DNA of 6,437 nucleotides from Methanomicrobiales archaeon (GCA_012510295.1 JAAZID010000381.1:1-6437); one strand, 5' to 3'. Shown: positions 1-5,264, counted from the stretch's first letter. The notes: generated by a model not told the origin, from the sequence alone. Made by a program: numbers and translations.

Positions 1-8
1 TATATATC
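1..8 (+). promoter_or_regulatory. TATA-box-like element of the Hsp20 gene
   Basis: An alternating TATATATC lies about 46 bases before the preferred Hsp20 start at 54. An archaeal TATA box normally sits about 25 bases before the transcription start, which would put the start near base 30-33 and leave a short leader that includes the ribosome binding site at 41-45. This argues against the upstream in-frame ATG at 9, which would lie inside the promoter. The element touches the window edge, so its BRE cannot be judged. Confidence 0.4.
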
Positions 9-40
9 ATGCTCACACCCTCAGACCCTGTCCAAACTAC

Positions 41-45
41 AGGAG
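41..45 (+). promoter_or_regulatory. Ribosome binding site deciding the Hsp20 start
   Basis: AGGAG is followed by eight bases and then the ATG at 54. The in-frame ATG at 9 has no such site in the window. This spacing decides in favour of the start at 54. Confidence 0.7.
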
Positions 46-53
46 AAGATCCA

Positions 54-734
54 ATGGCATGGAGAAGAACACCCTACGGGCTCAGGGCGGAGTTTGACGA
101 ACTCTTCGCCGACATGCAGAGACAGTTTGCCGAGACGATGGAGCGCATCTCGGGGAGCGCACAGCAGGTGCCCCGGCTCGGCACCGCTGAGACCACGATC
201 GACATCCGCGAACACGACGCAGACGTCATCGTCGTCGCCGACCTCCCCGGCGTCGAGAGGCAGGACATATCGGCCCGCCTCCTCGACCCGAGGACACTGC
301 GCATATCAGCCCGGCGCGAGGAGGCGCGGGAGACGGAGGAAGCCGGATACCACATGCGGGAGCGGAGGGTCGGCATGATCTCCCGGACGGTCCCCCTCCC
401 CGCAGATGTCACGGACGAGGAGGCGCAGGCCACCTTCAAGAACGGAGTCCTTGAGGTGCGACTGAAGAAGACCGAAGAGGCCGGCGGAAAGGTCATCCCG
501 GTGGGCGAGGAGGCCGGACGGTTGCTCAGGGAGAGGAAAGAAGAGCAATACCGGGAAGAACAGGAAGAGATGGAACCCTCAGGGTACCTCAGCCCGGAGG
601 AAGTGAGGAAAGAGGCGGAGGCGATCGAACTTGAGCCCCGGGGGAGCCCCGAGGAGCAGGCGACGGCTGAGAGACTGCGCCGGCAGAAAGAAGAACTCTA
701 CGAGGAGGGAAAGAAAAAGCTCTCCGGGGAGTAG
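54..734 (+). CDS. Hsp20/alpha-crystallin family small heat-shock protein with long charged C-terminal tail
   Basis: This is a predicted cytosolic, ATP-independent holdase that binds unfolding proteins and assembles into oligomers. The product is 226 residues. The N-terminal arm is about residues 1-43 and the alpha-crystallin domain about 44-142, with DLPGV at 63-67 and the family-typical NGVLEV at 130-135. An IPV at 148-150 matches the I-x-I/V motif that normally docks onto a neighbouring subunit. Most small heat-shock proteins end soon after that motif. Here another 76 residues follow (151-226), about one third Glu, with many Arg and Lys, and with two similar helix-like blocks. The start at 54 is preferred over the in-frame ATG at 9 because AGGAG lies eight bases upstream and a TATA-like element lies at 1-8. 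The gene stands alone and converges on the UDG-like gene. The family call is firm; the tail's role is unknown. Confidence 0.93.
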   Translation: MAWRRTPYGLRAEFDELFADMQRQFAETMERISGSAQQVPRLGTAETTIDIREHDADVIVVADLPGVERQDISARLLDPRTLRISARREEARETEEAGYHMRERRVGMISRTVPLPADVTDEEAQATFKNGVLEVRLKKTEEAGGKVIPVGEEAGRLLRERKEEQYREEQEEMEPSGYLSPEEVRKEAEAIELEPRGSPEEQATAERLRRQKEELYEEGKKKLSGE

Positions 735-740
735 ACACGC

Positions 741-764
741 TTCAGGATCGGGGAGCCCCCTGAA
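741..764. terminator. Imperfect hairpin between convergent genes
   Basis: TTCAGG at 741-746 pairs with CCTGAA at 759-764. Inside it GGG pairs with CCC around a three-base loop, with a three-base bulge on one side. It begins seven bases after the Hsp20 stop and lies in the 57-base gap before the stop of the convergent gene. No T-run follows on either strand, so a terminator role is only suggested by position. It competes with a 10-base palindrome, CTGAATTCAG (760-769). Confidence 0.25.
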
Positions 765-791
765 TTCAGCCGGGCGAGGGGCACCTCACCC

Positions 792-1514
792 CTACGCCAG
801 ATCCCTGATGCTCAGAAATCCCGACTCGATCCGGTCCAGGTAGCGCCGGTTCCATCTCCCCGGGTAGGGCAGGCAGAGGAGACGGTGCTCCTCAAAAAGA
901 TCCTCTGGAGGGCTCTCGGTGATCTTCCCGACCCCCGCAAGAGCAGTCGCGTAGGGTTCGATCTCTAAGAACCCTGCAAGCGCCGTATTCCCGAGGAGAA
1001 CGATACACTCCGGGGCAAGGGCGGCGACCTCCGGGGCGAGAACCTCCCGGGCGCTCACCCGGATGAGGTCGGCCGGTATGGCCGGTCTCCGGTTCTTCCG
1101 GAAGATGCACTTCACCGTATCGACCAGGAAGAACCCCGCGTCCGAAAAGAGATCCAGATTCTCCCGACGCGACTTCCCCCTGAGCTCGAGCAGCCGGAAG
1201 AGGTTCTCGGCAAGCCCGCCCGAGAGCGGTGCCATCACCCGGTGGTGCCACGTCTCGTAGCGGTCGTTCCAGAAGTAGGGGTAGTCGGGGCGCCTGCAGT
1301 CCTGAGGTCTGACGATCTCCTGCCGCCCGGCAGACCAGGGCGGGGACTCAGCGACGAAGAGCACCTTCACACGACCGGGCCGGCGGAACGTGGCGCCGCA
1401 GACGACATGCGGCAGGAGGTCGGGCAGGATAACTCCCCGGAGGGCCGGCCGCCCGGCAGCATACCGCTGGTAAACCTCGGTGGCACTCAGTGGTGGAGAA
1501 GACCGGGAACTCAT
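792..1514 (-). CDS. Uracil-DNA glycosylase-like fold protein, substrate unknown
   Basis: The product is 240 residues. Several stretches follow the order seen in family 4/5 uracil-DNA glycosylases: a first loop after a beta-strand (VLFVAESPP, 51-59), then FLVDTVKC (129-136) followed by NRRP (141-144), then a helix and the strand IVLLGNTAL (171-179), and near the C-terminus LPYPGRWN (215-222) where the family has its HPS loop. The fold call is by pattern only. Two things do not fit a standard enzyme. The histidine of the HPS loop is absent, and the N-terminal Cys pair of the [4Fe-4S] enzymes is missing, although the Cys in VKC is kept. Other Cys are at 39, 73, 170 and 214. It may be a divergent repair enzyme or a protein with the same fold and another job. 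The ATG at 1514 has a GGTGA-like site 12 bases upstream. The gene is divergent from the helicase gene, with 119 bases between them. Confidence 0.72.
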   Translation of the reverse strand: MSSRSSPPLSATEVYQRYAAGRPALRGVILPDLLPHVVCGATFRRPGRVKVLFVAESPPWSAGRQEIVRPQDCRRPDYPYFWNDRYETWHHRVMAPLSGGLAENLFRLLELRGKSRRENLDLFSDAGFFLVDTVKCIFRKNRRPAIPADLIRVSAREVLAPEVAALAPECIVLLGNTALAGFLEIEPYATALAGVGKITESPPEDLFEEHRLLCLPYPGRWNRRYLDRIESGFLSIRDLA

Positions 1515-1633
1515 CGCTATGAGTCTTCACCAGCCAACCGGATATCTGTTACGGGGGCAGTCGACAGGATACCGATCGAAGTCTCAAAAACCCCCCACAA
1601 GATAAAGAGGTCTCAGCACCAAGAAGTGGGTGA

Positions 1634-3199
1634 ATGGAGAAAAATATTACATTCCAGGATTTCAATATCTCACAGAAGACACTACAGGCGATACAGGATA
1701 TGGGCTTTGAAGAGCCCACACCGATCCAGGTAAGCACAATACCCGCGATACTCGAAGGGCGCGACGTCACCGGTCAGGCCCAGACCGGGACCGGAAAGAC
1801 AGCAGCGTTCGGCGTTCCGGCGATCGAGCAGGTCGATACCGCGGACCGGGATACCCAGATCCTCGTCCTCTCCCCGACCCGGGAGCTCGCCATCCAGACC
1901 GCCGAGGAGTTCGCCCGCCTGGCGAAGCACCACCACGGCCTCAACATCCTCCCGATCTACGGTGGCCAGCCGATAGAGCGACAGTTCCGGGGGCTGCGCC
2001 GAGGCGCGCAGGTCATCGTCGGGACGCCTGGGCGGGTGCTCGACCACCTCGACCGCGGGACTCTCACGTTTGCCTCGGTGAAGATGGTCATCCTCGATGA
2101 GGCTGACCAGATGCTCGATATGGGCTTTCGGGAGGACATCGAGAAGATCCTCAATGAGACCCCGGACGGTCGGCAGACCGTCCTCTTCTCGGCAACCCTC
2201 CCGGGGCCGATCCTTGAGATCTCAAAGCGGTTCCAGAAGAACCCCGAGGTCATATCAGTCGCGCGCAAGGAGGTGACCGTCCCGCAGATCGAACAGCTCT
2301 ACCTTGAGGTGCGGAGCAGGAACAAGCTCGAGATCCTCTGCCGGCTCCTCGATATGTACGACCCGGAACTCTCGCTCATCTTCTCAAACACCAAACAGGG
2401 CGTCGACGAGCTGACGGGCCACCTCCAGACCCGGGGATACTTCGCCGAAGGCCTCCACGGCGACATGAAACAGTCCCAGCGGGACCGGGTGATGGCGAAG
2501 TTCCGTGCAGGAACCATCGATATCCTCGTCGCCACCGACGTCGCCGCCCGGGGTATAGACGTCCTCGACGTCGACCTGGTCATCAACTACGACGTGCCGC
2601 AGGACATCGAGTACTACATCCACCGCATCGGCCGGACGGCGCGCGCCGGGCGCACCGGGCGGGCCATCACCTTCGTGGGTCCGAGGGAATACTACAAACT
2701 CAGGACGATCCAGAACTACACAAAGATCAGGATCGGCCGTATACCGCTCCCGACGCCGGGAGATGTCGAGGAGAGCCGGACCCGGAAGCTCATCGACCGG
2801 GTGCAGCAGATCATCGATGAAGGGAGCCTTGAGCGCTACATGACACTCGCTGAGAAGATCGTATCGGAAGACTACACGTCGCTTGAGGTTGCCGCCGCCC
2901 TCCTGAAACTGGAGCTCGGTACAGGCACCCAGGGCTTCCCGCAGGAGGAGAGACCCGCCGGGGGACCGGTGCGCCTCACGATCCCGCTCGGGAGGAAAGA
3001 CCAGATCCGGCCGAAGGATATCGTCGGGGCGCTTGCAGGCGAGACCGGCATTCCCGGCAGATCCATCGGTGCGATCGATATCTACGAGACCTACTCCACC
3101 GTCGAGGTGCCCCCGGACGCCGTCGACCAGGTCATAGAGCGGATGCGCGGAAAGACCATCGCAGGGGTCAGGCTGCCGGGCCCGATCGAGAGAGAGTGA
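1634..3199 (+). CDS. deaD: DEAD-box ATP-dependent RNA helicase with DbpA/CsdA-type RNA-binding domain
   Basis: This is a predicted cytoplasmic enzyme that uses ATP to unwind short RNA duplexes, as in ribosome assembly or mRNA remodelling in the cold. The product is 521 residues and all helicase motifs are visible: Q motif (about 7-32, with Phe7 and Gln32), AQTGTGKT (49-56), PTRELA (81-86), GG (110-111), TPGR (131-134), DEAD (155-158), SAT (186-188), LIFSNTK (248-254), ATDVAARGID (300-309) and HRIGRTARAGR (330-340). A linker with helices (about 375-440) leads to a roughly 70-residue domain (446-514). Its VRLTIPLGRKD and IGAIDI pattern matches the RRM-like domain of DbpA and CsdA/DeaD. Whether it binds 23S rRNA hairpin 92 like DbpA cannot be read from sequence. 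The start is fixed by an in-frame TGA directly before the ATG. A GGGTGA abuts the ATG with no spacer, which is unusual. The symbol reflects family resemblance. Confidence 0.95.
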   Translation: MEKNITFQDFNISQKTLQAIQDMGFEEPTPIQVSTIPAILEGRDVTGQAQTGTGKTAAFGVPAIEQVDTADRDTQILVLSPTRELAIQTAEEFARLAKHHHGLNILPIYGGQPIERQFRGLRRGAQVIVGTPGRVLDHLDRGTLTFASVKMVILDEADQMLDMGFREDIEKILNETPDGRQTVLFSATLPGPILEISKRFQKNPEVISVARKEVTVPQIEQLYLEVRSRNKLEILCRLLDMYDPELSLIFSNTKQGVDELTGHLQTRGYFAEGLHGDMKQSQRDRVMAKFRAGTIDILVATDVAARGIDVLDVDLVINYDVPQDIEYYIHRIGRTARAGRTGRAITFVGPREYYKLRTIQNYTKIRIGRIPLPTPGDVEESRTRKLIDRVQQIIDEGSLERYMTLAEKIVSEDYTSLEVAAALLKLELGTGTQGFPQEERPAGGPVRLTIPLGRKDQIRPKDIVGALAGETGIPGRSIGAIDIYETYSTVEVPPDAVDQVIERMRGKTIAGVRLPGPIERE

Positions 3200-3222
3200 C
3201 AGCGTCCCGGCCGACCCCGGAT

Positions 3223-3245
3223 CACGTTTTTTCCCAAAAAGCGTG
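3223..3245 (+). terminator. Hairpin with internal T6 tract after the helicase gene
   Basis: CACG plus six T (3223-3232) pairs with five A, G and CGTG (3236-3245) around a CCC loop, giving a ten-base-pair stem with one G-U pair. It starts 24 bases after the helicase stop. Archaeal termination relies mainly on T-rich tracts on the coding strand, and the T6 here fits. It is the best terminator candidate in the window. Confidence 0.5.
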
Positions 3246-3284
3246 GCCGCTCCCACCACCCCACTCCAGGGGGTACCCCTCGAT

Positions 3285-3316
3285 CGCCGGGAGGGGTGAG
3301 GGGTTCCCCTCCGGCG
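3285..3316. repeat. GC-rich inverted repeat
   Basis: CGCCG at 3285-3289 pairs with CGGCG at 3312-3316, and GAGGGG (3291-3296) pairs with CCCCTC (3306-3311), with one bulged G and a nine-base loop. It lies between the helicase terminator candidate and the TATA-like element at 3347. It could be a second termination structure or a chance product of the G/C-rich composition. Confidence 0.35.
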
Positions 3317-3346
3317 GGCAGCACCGGGATTGTGGATAAGATACAA

Positions 3347-3353
3347 TTATATA
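3347..3353 (+). promoter_or_regulatory. TATA-box-like element with no downstream gene on its strand
   Basis: TTATATA stands out in a G/C-rich intergenic stretch and is preceded by a purine-rich GATAAGATACAA that could serve as a BRE. An archaeal start would fall about 25 bases downstream, near 3374-3378. No credible open reading frame follows on the plus strand before treT on the other strand, so if the promoter is real it drives a non-coding RNA. Confidence 0.35.
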
Positions 3354-3483
3354 CCCGTATGCGTATTCTACCCCATCAGGGGGTGGTTGTGTCGACTGAT
3401 GTGGCTGTAACACGTTGAGTCTTTCGGAGTCTCATCACCAAAAAAATATCTGCCCTATGACCTGCACTCAGAAATAGAATACC

Positions 3484-3509
3484 GGTGCTCTCTCCTGCGA
3501 GAGAGTGTC
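3484..3509 (+). repeat. Hairpin with CTGC tetraloop
   Basis: CTCTCTC (3488-3494) is perfectly complementary to GAGAGAG (3499-3505) around a CTGC loop. In plus-strand RNA the stem gains three G-U pairs and one G-C pair, reaching about 11 pairs. Confidence 0.55.
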
Positions 3510-3570
3510 CGCCCTGCTCAGTCGCTCATCCTGTACCAGGGAGGAAGTAATCATCTCCGCTGTGTGTACT

Positions 3571-3604
3571 GGAGGAGGGGGCCTGTGCACAGGCTCCCTC
3601 CTCC
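3571..3604. repeat. Near-perfect 34-base palindrome, possible terminator
   Basis: GGAGGAGGG (3571-3579) pairs with CCCTCCTCC (3596-3604). The central 14 bases GCCTGTGCACAGGC form a perfect palindrome. The only imperfect position is G3580 opposite T3595, which is a G-U pair in plus-strand RNA and a C-A mismatch in minus-strand RNA. It lies 33 bases beyond the treT stop and could be a 3' structure for treT. No T-run follows on the treT strand, while a TTTT follows nine bases later on the plus strand. The symmetry itself is certain; its role is not. Confidence 0.6.
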
Positions 3605-3618
3605 GGAAATGATTTTGA

Positions 3619-3631
3619 GGATCGCCGATCC
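3619..3631. repeat. Short hairpin just beyond the treT stop
   Basis: GGATC (3619-3623) and GATCC (3627-3631) flank a three-base loop only seven bases past the treT stop codon. On the minus strand it is followed by the weakly U-containing CTCAAAATCATTT. It is a minor candidate for a treT 3'-end signal. Confidence 0.25.
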
Positions 3632-3637
3632 CGCTCA

Positions 3638-4897
3638 TCATGCGTTCTGGATAGGAAGCTCTTCGTTGAGCATATCCAGGTAATCGGAGAGGAGACGGGT
3701 GATCAGGAAGTGCTGCCTGACATGCTCCTTGCCGGCCCGCCCGAGCCGCTCCCCGAGTTCCGGGTTCTCAAGGATCTGCCTGACCCGCCGGGCAAATCCT
3801 TCTGTATCGGTCGGGTCGAGGAGGAACCCGGTCACCCCATCCTCGATCTGGAGCGGTATTCCCCCGACGCGTGACGCGATGACCGGCCGGCCCTTCCAGA
3901 GACCTTCAGTGACGGTCAGGCCGAACCCCTCGCGGAGCGATTTCTGGATGATGACGGCCGAGGCCCGCTGCAGGGCGTTGACCAGCAGGTGGTCTTCGGC
4001 GGTTATCAGTATGACATCGCCGGCGTCGATGAGAGGACGCACCGCATCCTCGACCTGCCGGTAGATCGCCCAGCCTTCCGGGTCGTCGGGGGCCATGCTC
4101 CCACAGAGGACCAGCCGGCAGTCGACGTGCTTCCTCACCTCGCAGAAGACGTCGACAACGCCCTGGGGGTCTTTCCACTTGTCGAACCGTGAGATCTGGG
4201 TGACCAGCGGTTTGTCGGTCGGCACCCCGTACTTCGCGAGGAGACCTGCGATCTCAGACCCGGAGAGATCGCGGTTCTTCTCCGAGAGCGGGTCGATCGC
4301 CGGCCGGCATATCCACTGCTCCATCGTCATCCCGCGCCGCCGGTAGTTCTCGTGCGAGATCACCATCCGGTCGTAATCCAGAATAAAATCCTTCAGGAAC
4401 TCCCAGAGCGCCGGGTTTGGGTTCGAGAGATCGACGTGGCACCGCCAGACCCAGGGCTGGGATTTCCGGTAGAATCGGATCAGGGGCAGTGGTTGCGGGT
4501 CGTGGATGACCACCAGGTCGTGGTCGATCATCATCTGACCCGAGAAGGTCTCGTTTGTCCGGATGTAGAGATCCTTCTCCTCGCCCGAGAACGCAACCGC
4601 CTGTCCCTGGAGCGCGTTATGAAAGTTCTTGGTGATGGCGAAGAATTTGTCGTCGCCATGCAGGATATTCCAGCAGGTATCGATACCGATGCTATTCATG
4701 AGCGGCACGAGCGAGACGATCATCTCCGCTACACCCCCGCTCTGGTAGGTCGAGTTCACGTGGAGGACACGTTTCCCCCGGAGACTTGCCGCCCTGCGGT
4801 AGAGCCCGGATATGACATCGTCGCCGACGATGGGCCGGTGGTCCTCAAGCGTCCGGCCGTTGTCGCAGATACAGGTAATTCCATCCATATACGCCAT
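3638..4897 (-). CDS. treT: Trehalose synthase, glucose-transferring (TreT-type GT4 glycosyltransferase)
   Basis: TreT makes the compatible solute trehalose in one step by transferring glucose from a nucleotide sugar (ADP- or UDP-glucose) to free glucose. The product is 419 residues with a GT-B fold and no membrane segment. It matches the archaeal TreT pattern closely: VLHVNST followed by the GG loop GGVAEM (44-59), GDDKFF and NFHNALQG (81-98), HDPQP (132-136), WRCHVDLSNPNP (151-162), IDPLSEKN (201-208), RFDKWK for donor phosphate binding (237-242), MAPDDPEGW (268-276), and the GT4 E-x7-E motif from Glu323 to Glu331 in REGFGLTVTE. The start at 4897 is chosen over the in-frame TTG at 4915 because GAGGGGTGA (4913-4905) sits seven bases before it and overlaps that TTG. 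It is transcribed alone. An AT-rich promoter with an inverted repeat lies upstream. Donor preference cannot be read from sequence. Confidence 0.92.
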   Translation of the reverse strand: MAYMDGITCICDNGRTLEDHRPIVGDDVISGLYRRAASLRGKRVLHVNSTYQSGGVAEMIVSLVPLMNSIGIDTCWNILHGDDKFFAITKNFHNALQGQAVAFSGEEKDLYIRTNETFSGQMMIDHDLVVIHDPQPLPLIRFYRKSQPWVWRCHVDLSNPNPALWEFLKDFILDYDRMVISHENYRRRGMTMEQWICRPAIDPLSEKNRDLSGSEIAGLLAKYGVPTDKPLVTQISRFDKWKDPQGVVDVFCEVRKHVDCRLVLCGSMAPDDPEGWAIYRQVEDAVRPLIDAGDVILITAEDHLLVNALQRASAVIIQKSLREGFGLTVTEGLWKGRPVIASRVGGIPLQIEDGVTGFLLDPTDTEGFARRVRQILENPELGERLGRAGKEHVRQHFLITRLLSDYLDMLNEELPIQNA

Positions 4898-4904
4898 TTG
4901 CAGT

Positions 4905-4913
4905 TCACCCCTC
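4905..4913 (-). promoter_or_regulatory. Ribosome binding site deciding the treT start
   Basis: On the minus strand GAGGGGTGA is followed by seven bases and the ATG at 4897. Its match to the archaeal anti-Shine-Dalgarno sequence is long. The in-frame TTG at 4915 overlaps it and is therefore unlikely to be the start. Confidence 0.75.
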
Positions 4914-4958
4914 AAAAAGTCCAGGACTTATTTGACATAGAGTATTTATGCAGATAGA

Positions 4959-4966
4959 TTTATAAA
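4959..4966 (-). promoter_or_regulatory. TATA box of treT
   Basis: TTTATAAA, self-complementary, lies about 62-69 bases before the treT ATG. The transcription start would be near 4936-4938, leaving a leader of about 40 bases. A second AT-rich candidate, CATAAATA on the minus strand at about 4943-4950, would give a shorter leader. The inverted repeat at 4967-4993 abuts this box on its upstream side, where the BRE would be. Confidence 0.5.
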
Positions 4967-4993
4967 TATATCCATATAACTATAATGGATATA
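4967..4993. promoter_or_regulatory. Perfect 9-base inverted repeat, candidate operator of treT
   Basis: TATATCCAT (4967-4975) and ATGGATATA (4985-4993) are exact reverse complements separated by nine bases. The dyad directly abuts the treT TATA box and covers the BRE position, so a bound dimeric regulator could compete with or help TFB/TBP. The ATGGATA half-site recurs at 5035-5041. Operator function is inferred from symmetry and position; part of the match reflects AT-richness. Confidence 0.4.
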
Positions 4994-5058
4994 CCCGGCC
5001 CCTGCACCGATCTGAGCATTATTTTCAGGATTTTATGGATAAAACCCGCATAATAACG
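4994..5058. other. AT-rich non-coding stretch with second dyad
   Basis: Together with 4898-4993 this forms the AT-rich half of the 367-base gap between treT and the FKBP gene. No reading frame with a ribosome binding site is visible. It contains TTTTAT-GG-ATAAAA at 5031-5044, whose six-base arms are perfect and whose flanking GG/CC (5028-5029, 5046-5047) extend the symmetry past one mismatch. The sharp drop in GC relative to the genes is typical of an intergenic promoter zone. Confidence 0.4.
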
Positions 5059-5066
5059 ATATAAAA
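5059..5066 (+). promoter_or_regulatory. TATA-box-like element upstream of a foldable region
   Basis: ATATAAAA lies in the AT-rich stretch, followed directly by more A-rich sequence. A start 25-28 bases downstream would fall near 5087-5090, three to six bases before the first predicted helix of the structured region. It is about 200 bases before the FKBP start, so it would drive either a separate RNA or a long FKBP leader. In such AT-rich sequence a chance match is possible. Confidence 0.35.
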
Positions 5067-5087
5067 AATACACAATAAATTAATAAG

Positions 5088-5222
5088 AGAGCCTATCCGG
5101 GCCATCTGCGGGGCCCGGTGCGGAGACGCGCAAGGGTTCCTATGGCAAAAAGCTCCATCATGGATCTCTCTCTCCCTCCGCGATAGCGTGAAACCCGGCC
5201 CTCCCTGACCCGACCATCACGC
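5088..5222 (+). ncRNA. Candidate structured RNA or FKBP leader RNA
   Basis: The sequence can form nested helices: CTATC (5093-5097) with GATAG (5182-5186); a local hairpin CGGGCC (5098-5103) with GGCCCG (5112-5117); and GCGGAG (5120-5125) with CTCCGC (5176-5181). These meet as a three-way junction, with adjoining pairs on the 3' side. GCGTGA (5186-5191) with TCACGC (5217-5222) forms a further stem, sharing one base with the first. Transcription from the TATA-like element at 5059 would start just before the first helix. No open reading frame with a ribosome binding site lies inside. It resembles no riboswitch or RNA class I recognise. Helices of five or six pairs arise by chance in GC-rich DNA, so confidence is low. 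Confidence 0.27.
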
Positions 5223-5230
5223 ATAAATAT
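5222..5230 (+). promoter_or_regulatory. TATA box of the FKBP gene
   Basis: CATAAATAT in otherwise C-rich sequence lies 35-43 bases before the preferred FKBP start. Transcription would begin near 5248-5252, leaving a very short leader consisting mostly of the GGTGAT site. It overlaps the last predicted helix of the structured region at its first base. Confidence 0.5.
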
Positions 5231-5251
5231 CATCCACGATCACCACCCCCC

Positions 5252-5257
5252 GGTGAT
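5252..5257 (+). promoter_or_regulatory. Ribosome binding site deciding the FKBP start
   Basis: GGTGAT is complementary to the archaeal 16S 3' end and is followed, after about eight bases, by the ATG at 5265. The alternative starts GTG 5253 and ATG 5256 lie inside this site, so 5265 is preferred. Confidence 0.65.
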
Positions 5258-5264
5258 GCAGACA

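Larger units (their letters stand above)
3375..3616 (+). ncRNA. Candidate structured non-coding RNA
   Basis: This is the body of the 438-base gene-free stretch between the helicase gene and treT. It begins where the TATA-like element at 3347 would place a transcript and ends at a TTTT (3613-3616) shortly after a strong hairpin. Three hairpins can be drawn: 3372-3404 (CATCAG with CTGATG), 3484-3509 (seven base pairs with a CTGC loop, lengthened by G-U pairs) and 3571-3604 (15 pairs). The G-U pairs form only in plus-strand RNA, which hints at the transcribed strand. Reading frames here are tiny and lack ribosome binding sites. No known RNA family was recognised. The call rests on promoter-like position and hairpins only. 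Confidence 0.28.

Noticed and set aside
9..53. Upstream ATG at 9 as the Hsp20 start
   Set aside because: No ribosome binding site lies before it in the window and it falls immediately after the TATA-like element. The ATG at 54 has AGGAG at proper spacing.
1581..1615. Repeated GTCTCA (1581-1586 and 1610-1615) in the divergent promoter gap
   Set aside because: A six-base direct repeat is short enough to occur by chance and has no symmetry or link to a TATA box.
1242..1733. Plus-strand open frame (163 codons) spanning the divergent gap
   Set aside because: It runs antisense through the UDG-like gene and then out of frame into the helicase gene, with no recognisable domain.
3270..3279. GGGGTACCCC palindrome
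   Set aside because: It is a ten-base palindrome with no loop in a G/C-rich stretch, and flanking bases do not extend the pairing.
2384..3346. Long minus-strand open frame (320 codons) opposite the helicase gene
   Set aside because: It is antisense to a gene with every DEAD-box motif, its translation is low-complexity in Arg, Gly, Pro and Asp, and it shows no family pattern. Long antisense frames are expected in GC-rich genes.
3359..3418. 19-codon open frame after the TATA-like element at 3347
   Set aside because: Its ATG is only six bases past the TATA element, so it would not be in the transcript, and it has no ribosome binding site.
4352..4957. Plus-strand open frame (201 codons) opposite treT
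   Set aside because: It lies antisense to the strongly recognised TreT coding sequence and continues into its promoter. No ribosome binding site or domain was seen.
5088..5222. tRNA, SRP RNA, RNase P RNA or fluoride riboswitch in the FKBP upstream region
   Set aside because: The characteristic conserved sequences of these RNAs were looked for and not found; only generic helices are present.
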